A stretch of DNA of 64,000 bases, from assembly GCF_017876495.1 (NCBI RefSeq), contig NZ_JAGIOB010000001.1:1-64000 (forward strand), read 5' to 3'. Shown one piece after another: positions 49,280 through 56,509 of this stretch (its first letter is position 1; each line of letters starts with the position of its first letter). A program made the translations under genes and the position numbers. The notes beneath the pieces were generated by a model. That model was not told the DNA's origin and ran no database searches. It saw only the letters and a program-made list of their open reading frames with translations. This stretch comes from Microlunatus capsulatus (lineage in GTDB: Bacteria; Actinomycetota; Actinomycetes; Propionibacteriales; Propionibacteriaceae).

Positions 49280-50231
49280 GGTCAGCCGCCGGGCCCTGCT
49301 GGGCGGGCTGCTCGGCACCACGACGCTGCCCGCGGCCTGCGGGAGGGCCAGCGAGGACGGGACGCCGGGGCCCGGGGGCGCGACGGCCGCCGGCGGCACC
49401 CGGACCGTCGAGTCCGCCCGCGGACCGGTGGAGATCCCCCGCGCGCCCCGCCGGGTGGTCTGCACCGACTTCTACTCCACCTACGCGCTGCTCGACGTCG
49501 GCTTCACCCCGGTCGGGACGGCGGAGGCGACGGTCGGGGGCGTGCTGCCCGCCCAGCAGGCCGCCTACGACGCGTTGACCAAGGTCGGCACGACCACCGA
49601 GCTGCGCTACGAGGCGATCGCCGCCCTGACGCCGGACCTCGTCCTCGGCACCCTGGTCCCCGGCCTGGCCGAGGACCTGCCCGAGAAGCTGGCCGCGATC
49701 GCCCCGACGGCGCTGTTCGCCGCGAGCAGCCCCGGGGACTGGAAGCAGCGGGCCGTCCGCGCCGCCGACGCCGTCGGCCGCCGTGCCGAGGGCGAGGCGC
49801 TGGCCCGGGCCTACGACGCGCGGGTCGCCGAGCTGCGCTCGACGCACGCCGAGCCGCTGGGCCGGCTCACCTGGGCACTCGTCCGGGCCAGCACCGACGG
49901 CACGGTCTTCGTCGACGGGGCGACCTCGTGGAGCGGGGTGGTCCTGGCCGACCTCGGCGCCCGGCTCACAGCGGCGGCGCCCGCCGACGTCCCGACCACC
50001 CCGATCTCGGCCGAGCGCTACGACGGCCTCGCCGACGCCGACGTCGTCCTCTCCCTGGCCGACGCCACCGGCCGGCCCGACCCGCGCACCGCCGACGCCC
50101 TCGGCCAGGCCGCCTTCACCCGGACCGTCGACGCGGCCCGCCAGGTCCCGCTGTCCAGCTACTACGCCGCGCACTACCTCGACGGCCAGGCCGTGCTGGA
50201 CCAGGTCGAGGCGGTCCTCGAGCAGAGCTGA
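49272..50231 (+). CDS. Iron-siderophore ABC solute-binding lipoprotein
   Basis: 319 residues from ATG 49272, overlapping the SIP gene by 8 nt. Signal peptide with twin arginines (SRRALLGGLLGTT) and lipobox LPAAC (Cys23). FecB/FepB-like binding fold: APRRVVCTDFYSTYALLDVGFTPVG, RYEAIAALTPDLVLGTLVPGLAEDLPEKLAAIAPTALFAA, RYDGLADADVVLSLADATGRPD. Catches ferric siderophore outside the cell. No permease or ATPase follows, so it must share a transporter encoded elsewhere. Confidence 0.9.
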   Translation: MSEVSRRALLGGLLGTTTLPAACGRASEDGTPGPGGATAAGGTRTVESARGPVEIPRAPRRVVCTDFYSTYALLDVGFTPVGTAEATVGGVLPAQQAAYDALTKVGTTTELRYEAIAALTPDLVLGTLVPGLAEDLPEKLAAIAPTALFAASSPGDWKQRAVRAADAVGRRAEGEALARAYDARVAELRSTHAEPLGRLTWALVRASTDGTVFVDGATSWSGVVLADLGARLTAAAPADVPTTPISAERYDGLADADVVLSLADATGRPDPRTADALGQAAFTRTVDAARQVPLSSYYAAHYLDGQAVLDQVEAVLEQS

Positions 50232-50320
50232 GCGGATCGTGGTGGGTCGTGCCGCGATGTCGCGGCACGGTCCGCCACGGTCATGGGTCGGGGTCCGGCG
50301 GGGCGGGGGCTGCTAGGTTC

Positions 50321-50495
50321 GGCGGTACGAGCTGGTCGTGCACCCGGGAGGGTGACAGGGAACCCGGTGGGACTCCGGGGCTGGCGCGCAGCGGTGAGGG
50401 TGACGTGGGTGGCGTGAGACCACTGGGACCGGTGAGGTCCTGGGAAGGTGCCATCGGCGGGTGATCCCGAGTCCGAAGACCTGCCGGCTCGCTGT
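50321..50495 (+). ncRNA. Cobalamin (adenosylcobalamin-type) riboswitch
   Basis: All conserved blocks are present in order: GGGAACCCGGTG (50358-50369), GACTCCGGGGCTG and CGCGCAGCGGTGA (50371-50397), the CCACTGGG and CTGGGAAGG regions, and the B12 box GAGTCCGAAGACCTGCC (50469-50485). It lies in the 314-nt leader of the FhuF-like and binding-protein genes and should switch them off when cobalamin is abundant. Outer boundaries are approximate. Confidence 0.93.
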
Positions 50496-50545
50496 CCGCC
50501 GTCAGGACCTCGCGACCTGGGTCCCCCGACCGAAACGAGACTGGT

Positions 50546-51391
50546 GTGCCCGCACCGACCCTGCCCGCCGTCGACCCCGTCCTCGACGCCCTCGCCCGTG
50601 ACCCCGTCCGGCCCCCCCTGCACCGGCCGCACCCGCGCGCCGACCCGGTGGACCGGCCCTGGCGGACGTTCGCCGACCTCGCCGACGTCCCGGCCTGGGC
50701 CGACGTCGCCGACCGGTACGCCCGAGCCGTCGGCACCGCGCACCGAGCGGTCGGCGGGGCCTGCGCCCTGCAGCACTGGAGCGGGGACTGGCTGGCGCTC
50801 GTCCTCCCCGTCTGGCTGCGGACCGGTGCCCTGCTCGACCTCTCCGCCGACCGCTGGTGGGTGTGGTGGGACGCGCGCGGGATGCCCGCCGGCCTCGCCC
50901 TCGACGCGGCCGTGGCCGCGGTCGCCCCCGCCCCCGCCGACGTCGCCGTGGCCGTCGTGGCGGCCGCCCGGCCGGTCGTCGACGCCGTCTCCGCCGCCAC
51001 CCGGATCACCCCGAAGCTGGCCTGGGGCTCGGTGGCCACGTCCTGCGCCGGCGTCCTCGCCACCGTCCACCGCAGCCTGGCGCCGCCGCGGCGGGCCGCG
51101 TTCGCCGACCTCGCGGAGGCGGTGCTCGACGCCCCGGCCTGGCCGCACCGGCCGCTGCTGAGCCCCGTCCTCGTGGAGGCCGACGACGGCCTGCGGCTGG
51201 CCCACCGCCGGCACACCTGCTGCCTGATCCGGCTCGGCGGCTCGCGGGCCTGCGCCTCGTGCCGCGACCTGCCCGCCGACGAGCGCGACCGCCGCACCAC
51301 CGCCGCCGTCCGGCGCCTCGACCCCGGTCCCGAGACCCCGCTGTGGCCCGGCCTGACCGCCGCCGGACCCGTGTCCGGCCGCCGGCCGTGA
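50546..51391 (+). CDS. FhuF-like 2Fe-2S protein under cobalamin riboswitch control
   Basis: 281 residues from GTG 50546. The C-terminus has the FhuF-type cluster: Cys225-Cys226, Cys236 and Cys239 in HTCCLIRLGGSRACASCRDLP (CC-x9-C-x2-C). The upstream domain (WRTFADLADVPAWADVADRYARAVG, ALQHWSGDWLALVLPVWLRTGALLDLSADRWWVWWDARGMPAG, ATSCAGVLATVHRSL) fits the FhuF N-terminal fold. FhuF reduces ferric siderophores in E. coli. Here the riboswitch and the neighbouring binding protein suggest a corrinoid role, perhaps reduction of the cobalt or decyanation (inference). Confidence 0.8.
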   Translation: MPAPTLPAVDPVLDALARDPVRPPLHRPHPRADPVDRPWRTFADLADVPAWADVADRYARAVGTAHRAVGGACALQHWSGDWLALVLPVWLRTGALLDLSADRWWVWWDARGMPAGLALDAAVAAVAPAPADVAVAVVAAARPVVDAVSAATRITPKLAWGSVATSCAGVLATVHRSLAPPRRAAFADLAEAVLDAPAWPHRPLLSPVLVEADDGLRLAHRRHTCCLIRLGGSRACASCRDLPADERDRRTTAAVRRLDPGPETPLWPGLTAAGPVSGRRP

Positions 51392-51464
51392 CCCCGCCGA
51401 CCCCGGCTGCACCGCCGTCCCCCTCCCCGCCGAGCCCGCACCGACCCAGCCCCAGGAGCACACC

Positions 51465-52553
51465 GTGACGTCCCGACCCCCGGCCCCCCGACCCCTCGCC
51501 GCCCGCCGGGCCCGGCGCCGGCCCGCCCCGGCCGCCGTCGGGCTGCTGGCGCTGGTCCTCGTCGCCTGCGCCCCCGCCGGGTCGCCGCCCGAGCCCGCCG
51601 GCAGCGCCACCGGCCCCGCCGGGACGGTGACGGTCGACAACTGCGGCGCGCCGGCGACGTTCCCGTCGCCGGCCCGGCGGATGTTCGTCAACGACAGCAA
51701 CCTGACGGCCCTGAGCCTGGCCGTCGGGGCCGCCGACCAGATCGCCGCCGTCACCAGCCTCGAGGACGACGTCGACGTGCTGACCCGCAAGTACGGCGAC
51801 GTCGTCTCCCGGCTCCCGCTGGTCTCTGCCGAGTACCCGACGATGGAGAACGTCGTCGCCGCGCGGGCCGACGTCGTCGTCGCCGGCTGGAACTACGGCT
51901 ACAGCGACTCCACCAACCTGACGCCGCAGACCCTCGCCGAGCGGGGGGTGGCGGGCTACGTGCTGAGCGAGAGCTGCCGGCGGCCCGACGGCACCCGCGG
52001 CACGATGGACCCCTGGGAGGCGGTCCGCGCCGACCTGCGCAATATCGGCGCGATCACCGGGCACCCGGGCACGGCCGCCGACGTCGTCGCCGACACCGAC
52101 CGCCGCCTGGACGCGCTCCGGGCGGCGCCGCAGCCGGCGGAGAAGCCGGTGGTCTTCGTCTTCGACAGCGGCACCGACGCGATCTTCTCCTCGGGTGCCT
52201 TCGGCGGCCCGCAGGCCGTCATCGAGGCGGCGGGGGGGACCAACGCGCTCGCCGACGTCGAGGACACCTGGACCGAGGTGCCCTGGGAGCGGCTGGCGAC
52301 CGCCCGCCCGGACTACATCGTCTTCGTCGACTACCCGGGCCAGACCGTCGCCGAGAAGGAGCGGGTGCTGGCCACCCACCCGGCGAGCCGGGACCTGCCG
52401 GCGGTCCGGGAGAAGCGGTACCTCTCGCTGCCCTACGCGCTGTGGACCAGCGGACCGCTCAACATCGACGCCGCGGAGCACCTGCGCCACGGCCTCGAGC
52501 AGGCCGGGCTGGTGCCGCCCAGCGCCGTCCGCCCCGCGCTCGACCTGGGCTGA
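51465..52553 (+). CDS. BtuF/FecB-like ABC solute-binding lipoprotein
   Basis: 362 residues from GTG 51465 with AGGAG upstream. Lipobox LVACA (Cys35). Peripla_BP_2 fold: CGAPATFPSPARRMFVNDSNLTALSLAVGAADQIAAVTSLEDD, VSAEYPTMENVVAARADVVVAGWNYGYS, FVFDSGTDAIFSSGAFGGPQAVIEAAGGTNALADVEDTWTEVPWERLATARPDYIVFVDYPG. Same fold as BtuF and FecB; being downstream of a cobalamin riboswitch favours cobalamin or another corrinoid as ligand. No permease or ATPase gene accompanies it. Confidence 0.87.
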   Translation: MTSRPPAPRPLAARRARRRPAPAAVGLLALVLVACAPAGSPPEPAGSATGPAGTVTVDNCGAPATFPSPARRMFVNDSNLTALSLAVGAADQIAAVTSLEDDVDVLTRKYGDVVSRLPLVSAEYPTMENVVAARADVVVAGWNYGYSDSTNLTPQTLAERGVAGYVLSESCRRPDGTRGTMDPWEAVRADLRNIGAITGHPGTAADVVADTDRRLDALRAAPQPAEKPVVFVFDSGTDAIFSSGAFGGPQAVIEAAGGTNALADVEDTWTEVPWERLATARPDYIVFVDYPGQTVAEKERVLATHPASRDLPAVREKRYLSLPYALWTSGPLNIDAAEHLRHGLEQAGLVPPSAVRPALDLG

Positions 52554-52584
52554 GCCCGGACCGGTCGCGCCGGCGGGTCGCCGC

Positions 52585-53571
52585 TCAGCCGGGCGTGGAG
52601 CCCGCGGTCGGGGCCCCGCTGGGCGGCGAGCCGCCCGGTCCGCCCGACGGCGCGCCGGAGGGCGGGGCGCCACCGGGCCCGCCGGCGCCGCCACCGGGAG
52701 CCTGGCCGGCGACCGGCTGCGTACTGGTGTCGATCCCGACGGCGAGCCGCACCGTCAGCCCGCCCGCGACGTCGCCGGTCACCGTGCCCAGCTGGTTCGC
52801 CCCGTCGTCGTCGCCGAAGACGTTGTCGTCGGCCAGGCTGACGCCGTCGAGGTTCGCCACCGAGGCCGCGTAGCCGTCCGTGCCGTAGACCTGCCGGCAG
52901 ACGTCCTCGGGCAGCGCGACCTGGGAGGTGGCGATCGCCGCGGTGGCGTCGGCGGTGCTGGCGACGTCGGGGTAGACCTCGAAGTGGACGTGCGGCCAGC
53001 GGCCGCTGTAGCAGCCGGGGAAGACGCTGGTGAAGGTCACGGCGCCGTCGTCGTCGGCGACCTGGACCCCGCGCAGGTAGTTCTCCCCGGTGATCCCGTC
53101 GGAGTACAGCGAGTAGCCGCCCTCCCGCGTGCAGTGCCAGACGTAGACCGCGGCGCCGGTGAACGGCGACCCGTCGGCGAGGTCCACCAGGTCCAGCTGG
53201 AGCGTCATCGCCACCCCCTCGGCGGTCCCGTCGGCGTCGCCGAAGCTCGAGCGGATGTCGCGGCGGACGATGCCCGACTGCTCCAGCACGTCCGGCCCGT
53301 TGGACCCGTCCCCGGGGTAGGGCCCGGCCGTCTCGTCGGGGATCTCGGCCAGCGCGCCCGCCGCCGCCGACGGCGACCCGGAGGTCGCGGCGGTGGCGCC
53401 GCAGGCGGTCAGGGTGACGGCGGTGGCGCCGAGGCCGGCCGCCCGCAGCAGCCGCCGCCGGCTGAGCAGGGTGACGACGTCGAAGGGGAGCCCCTGGTCG
53501 GTCAGCTCCTCCTCGGTGCGGTCGAGGGGGCGACCCTCGTAGGTCGGGCTGGGGTGGGGCTGGCTGGGCAC
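52585..53571 (-). CDS. Exported intradiol-dioxygenase-like lipoprotein
   Basis: 328 residues from GTG 53569-53571 with AGGAGC upstream. A Tat-like motif (SRRRLLRAAGLGATAVTLTAC) ends in a lipobox Cys57. The domain is the intradiol ring-cleavage dioxygenase beta-type fold: EIPDETAGPYPGDGSNGPDVLEQSGIVRRDIR, AAVYVWHCTREGGYSLYS (Tyr ligand), YLRGVQVADDDGAVTFTSVFPGCYSGRWPHVHFEVY (His ligands). An extracellular location is odd for catechol cleavage but known for this subgroup. The last ~45 residues are a Gly/Pro/Ser-rich tail, probably wall-spanning or disordered. Confidence 0.85.
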   Translation of the reverse strand: MPSQPHPSPTYEGRPLDRTEEELTDQGLPFDVVTLLSRRRLLRAAGLGATAVTLTACGATAATSGSPSAAAGALAEIPDETAGPYPGDGSNGPDVLEQSGIVRRDIRSSFGDADGTAEGVAMTLQLDLVDLADGSPFTGAAVYVWHCTREGGYSLYSDGITGENYLRGVQVADDDGAVTFTSVFPGCYSGRWPHVHFEVYPDVASTADATAAIATSQVALPEDVCRQVYGTDGYAASVANLDGVSLADDNVFGDDDGANQLGTVTGDVAGGLTVRLAVGIDTSTQPVAGQAPGGGAGGPGGAPPSGAPSGGPGGSPPSGAPTAGSTPG

Positions 53572-53956
53572 GGTCGCTCCTGGGTCGTCGGTCGGGTGTG
53601 CCCTGACCGTAGGGAGCGCGGTTGTCCACCGACCCGGGTCGGGCTGTGCGCCCGCTGTGAGGGCTCCGGACGACGACGGGCCGGGGGCGGTCAGGCCCCG
53701 AGCAGCCGGCGGCCCGCCTCCACCCGCTCGGCGGGCACGGCTGCGTCGGAGGCGAAGGCCACGAGTGTCTGCACGTCGGTCCTGACCGGTCGGGCGCCCG
53801 CAGGCGTCGGGAAGGGCGATGATGCCGCAGCCCGGTCAGCCCCTGTCGGCGGGTGCCTCCGGCCCGGCGTCCGGGTTCGCCGCCCGACCGGCCTGCGGAT
53901 GCGGCCGGCCGGGGGCGGTCCGCCCGGGTGGCCGCCCCGGCTGCGAGGATCGGCGG
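53572..53956. other. Gap between divergent genes with a possible gene end
   Basis: 385 bases. On the minus strand the frame ending at 53691 reads TLVAFASDAAVPAERVEAGRRLLGA, which looks like the C-terminal helix of a real protein, but no credible start or upstream domain exists; it may be a gene remnant or a very short gene. Otherwise only the start region of the next plus-strand gene (GAGGA at 53944) is recognisable. Confidence 0.35.
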
Positions 53957-54331
53957 GTGGACCCGATGCTGCTGGTGATCCTGGGCGTGCTCGGCTACCT
54001 GCTGGCCGGCGCGGTGACGGCGCGCGTGCTGTGGCACCTCCGGCACGAGACGGTCGCCGGTCCCCGCGACACGGCGGCGGTCCTGCTCGGCTGGCCGCTG
54101 GTGCTGGCGATCGCCGGCGGCACCTGGGCCGTCGACGGGGTCCACCAGCTGGTGACCCGGCCGACGAGCGAGGAGCGGCTCGAGCAGCAGCGGGAGGCGC
54201 TGCAGCGCCGGATCCGGCAGCTCGAGCGCGACCTCGACCAGGCCGTCGACGACACCACCGCGCTCGCCGACCCGGTGGTCCCCGAGCCCGGGCGCCCCGA
54301 CCCGCGGCGCCCGCCGGCCGACGGGGGCTGA
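53957..54331 (+). CDS. Small membrane protein with coiled-coil tail
   Basis: 124 residues from GTG 53957 with GCGAGGA 8 nt upstream. Two hydrophobic segments: MLLVILGVLGYLLAGAVTARVLW (about 4-26) and AAVLLGWPLVLAIAGGTWAV (about 37-56). A charged coiled coil follows (SEERLEQQREALQRRIRQLERDLDQAVDD, about 68-96) and then a Pro-rich end. Family not recognised; topology suggests a scaffold or accessory membrane protein. Confidence 0.6.
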   Translation: MDPMLLVILGVLGYLLAGAVTARVLWHLRHETVAGPRDTAAVLLGWPLVLAIAGGTWAVDGVHQLVTRPTSEERLEQQREALQRRIRQLERDLDQAVDDTTALADPVVPEPGRPDPRRPPADGG

Positions 54332-54398
54332 GCCCGCGGTCGTTGCCGGACCGGCAACGGGGCTGGCCGTCCGCTGGAGCGGGGGACACCCTGGAGGC

Positions 54399-55079
54399 GT
54401 GCGCGACCCCGACACCTCCGGACCCACCCCCGAGCCGTCCGGGCCTGCCCGTGACCCGTACCGCGGAGACCCCGGGGCCCGGGACGCCTGGGACGAGCGC
54501 TACGCGGGGGAGACCCGGCTGTGGAGCGGGGCGCCGAACGGCGCGCTGGTGGCCGAGGTGGCCGCGCTCCCGCCCGGCCGGGTGCTCGACGTGGGCTGCG
54601 GGGAGGGGGCGGACGTGGTCTGGCTCGCCGGCCGCGGCTGGGACGTCACCGCCCTGGAGGTCTCGGGCGTGGCCCTCGCCCGGGCGGCGGCGCACGCCCG
54701 CGACGCCGGCGTCGACGCCCGCTGGGTGCACGCCGGGCTGGTGGAGGCGGCAGCGGGGCTGACCGGCTTCGACCTCGTCTCGGCCCAGTACCCCGCCCTG
54801 CCGGCGACGCCCGACGCCGCGGGGGAGCGGGCGCTGCTCGGCGCCGTCGCCCCGGGCGGCCTGCTGCTCCTGGTGCACCACGCCGGTGTCGACGAGGCGA
54901 CGGCCCGCGCGCACGGCTTCGACCCCGACGACTACGTCGGCCCGGGCTCGGTGCGCCGCCTGCTCGACGACGGCTGGGCCGTCGAGGTCGACGAGGACCG
55001 CCCGCGGGTGGCGCCGCCCGGCGGCGCCGGCGCCCACCACACCCACGACCACGTGCTGCGGGTGCGCCGGCTGCGCTGA
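54399..55079 (+). CDS. Class I SAM-dependent methyltransferase
   Basis: 226 residues from GTG 54399. Motif I VLDVGCGEGADVVWLAGRGWDVTALEVSGVALARAAAHA is unmistakable; the block before it, WDERYAGETRLWSGAPNGALVAEV, is typical of TehB/thiopurine-like methyltransferases. Later VAPGGLLLLVHH and a C-terminal DDYVGPGSVRRLLDDGWAVEVDEDRPR follow. Ends AGAHHTHDHVLRVRRL, a usual close for this group. Substrate unknown; detoxification is a family possibility. Confidence 0.88.
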   Translation: MRDPDTSGPTPEPSGPARDPYRGDPGARDAWDERYAGETRLWSGAPNGALVAEVAALPPGRVLDVGCGEGADVVWLAGRGWDVTALEVSGVALARAAAHARDAGVDARWVHAGLVEAAAGLTGFDLVSAQYPALPATPDAAGERALLGAVAPGGLLLLVHHAGVDEATARAHGFDPDDYVGPGSVRRLLDDGWAVEVDEDRPRVAPPGGAGAHHTHDHVLRVRRLR

Positions 55080-55086
55080 GCCCGGC

Positions 55087-56148
55087 TCAGGACGCGCTGC
55101 CCCCCGCGGGCTCGACGTCCTCGGGCAGCGGGTAGATGATGCCGCGCAGCTCCTGGGCGATGGTGTCGGTCTGCTCCACCAGCGGCCGGACCTCGGCGGC
55201 CAGCTGCGGGTGGCTGCTGCTCAGCTGGCTCATCCCCAGCGTCAGGCCGTAGAGCCGGTGCAGGGTGAGGTCGCCGACCTGGCGCGCCATCCGCTCGCGC
55301 TCGTCGGCGGTGCCGACCCGGCGCTCGGCCACCGCCAGGGCCGCGGAGCTCTCCACCAGCGCGCTGCGCATCGTCTCGGCCGCGGCGGCGATCGTGCGCA
55401 CCTCGGACGGCCCGGCGACGGTGATCGGCCGGCTGCGGTCCCCGGCGGCCACCGCGGCCAGCTCGTCGACGAGCCGGCTCAGCGGTCGGGTGGTCCGGCG
55501 CGCCAGGGCGAACGCCGTCCCCACCCCGACGGTGACGGCGAGCAGCGCGGCCAGGGTCGTGGCGACGTTGGCGCGCTGCTGCGCCGCGGCCACCTGGGCC
55601 AGCCGGTCCTGGGTGAGCTGGCTCACCCGGGACGCGACGTCGCCCAGCCGCTGCCGCAGTCCGTCGAACAGCTCCTTGCCCCGGAGCGCGAACGCCTCGG
55701 TGTCGGCCGTGGACACCGGACCCTGCCGGCGAGCGGCCAGCTCGGGCTCGGCGACCTCCTGCTGCCAGGTGCGACCGGCCTCGGCGGCCGAGGCCAGCAG
55801 CGCGGTGGCCGTCGGGTCGGTGTCCAGCAGCCCGGTCAGCTGCTGCTGCAGCCGGTCGCTCTCCTCGCGTCCCCGCTCGTAGGGCTGCAGGAAGGTGTCC
55901 AGCCGGGTGAGCGCGTAGCCGCGCTGGCCCGACTCCTGGTCGACGTAGGCCCGGGTCAGGTCGGCCACGGCCGTCTGGGCCGGTCGCAGCCGCTCGCGCA
56001 GCTCGGCGCGGACGTCGCCGACCTGCAGCCGCTCCCAGGTGGTGACGCCTGCGCTGAGGACGGTCATGGCCACCAGCAGCGCCATGCTCGAGAGGATCGC
56101 CTGCCGCAGCGTCAGCTCGCGGCCCGAGCGGGACCAGAGGCTCCTCAC
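55087..56148 (-). CDS. CHASE3-HAMP sensor with degenerate histidine-kinase dimerisation domain
   Basis: 353 residues from GTG 56146-56148 with GGAG upstream. Layout: membrane helix (about 18-36), extracellular CHASE3 domain (about 40-185, AYVDQESGQRGYALTRLDTFLQPYERG is its hallmark), second membrane helix (about 196-215), HAMP (215-268), then a HisKA_3-like helix pair ERERMARQVGDLTLHRLYGLTLGMSQ. NarL-type kinases read ARDLHD there; this one has Gly292 where the phosphoacceptor His should be. There is no ATPase domain after it. It therefore cannot autophosphorylate by the usual route. No response regulator is adjacent. Confidence 0.85.
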   Translation of the reverse strand: MRSLWSRSGRELTLRQAILSSMALLVAMTVLSAGVTTWERLQVGDVRAELRERLRPAQTAVADLTRAYVDQESGQRGYALTRLDTFLQPYERGREESDRLQQQLTGLLDTDPTATALLASAAEAGRTWQQEVAEPELAARRQGPVSTADTEAFALRGKELFDGLRQRLGDVASRVSQLTQDRLAQVAAAQQRANVATTLAALLAVTVGVGTAFALARRTTRPLSRLVDELAAVAAGDRSRPITVAGPSEVRTIAAAAETMRSALVESSAALAVAERRVGTADERERMARQVGDLTLHRLYGLTLGMSQLSSSHPQLAAEVRPLVEQTDTIAQELRGIIYPLPEDVEPAGGSAS

Positions 56149-56509
56149 CGCCGCGCTCCGTTCACGGCGTCCCCGCGGCGCGGACCGCGTCCCCGCGCAG
56201 GCGGCCGGTGTCCGCCGACCTGCTCGTGGCGGTGCCGACGGGGAGCGGAGGACGGGGGCGACGGGGCATCTGCGGGCGACCGATCTGGACCGTGACGGGA
56301 CCGGACACCGACGTCCGGAGCAGGAAGTCCCCCGAGGACTGGATGCGGAGGAAGTTACCTCATGCGTGATGCCGTCTGCACCTTCTCGTCTCAGCCGCAC
56401 GGGGGCCGGCTGGCGCGGGCGTGGCCGGATCGTTACTGTCCTGCCTGCCGGACGGGGGTCGGTCGGCTGCGGGCGTCCCGCGCCGACGTCACAACGCCAA
56501 GGGTCCCTC
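56149..56509. other. Intergenic region upstream of the giant surface protein
   Basis: 361 bases between the divergent sensor and giant-protein genes. Contains AGGAAGTTACCTCATGCGTGATGCC (two short AT-containing patches around 56350-56373) and GGATCGTTACTGTCC near 56430, either of which could hold a promoter for the long gene. I saw no riboswitch or long inverted repeat. Confidence 0.4.

Noticed and set aside
53691-55052. Minus-strand frame through the methyltransferase and membrane-protein genes
   Set aside because: Most of it is antisense shadow; only its last ~30 codons resemble protein and these are noted as a possible remnant in the gap entry.
56149-56509. Possible c-di-GMP or c-di-AMP riboswitch ahead of the giant surface gene
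   Set aside because: None of the conserved aptamer blocks of these classes could be found in the leader.
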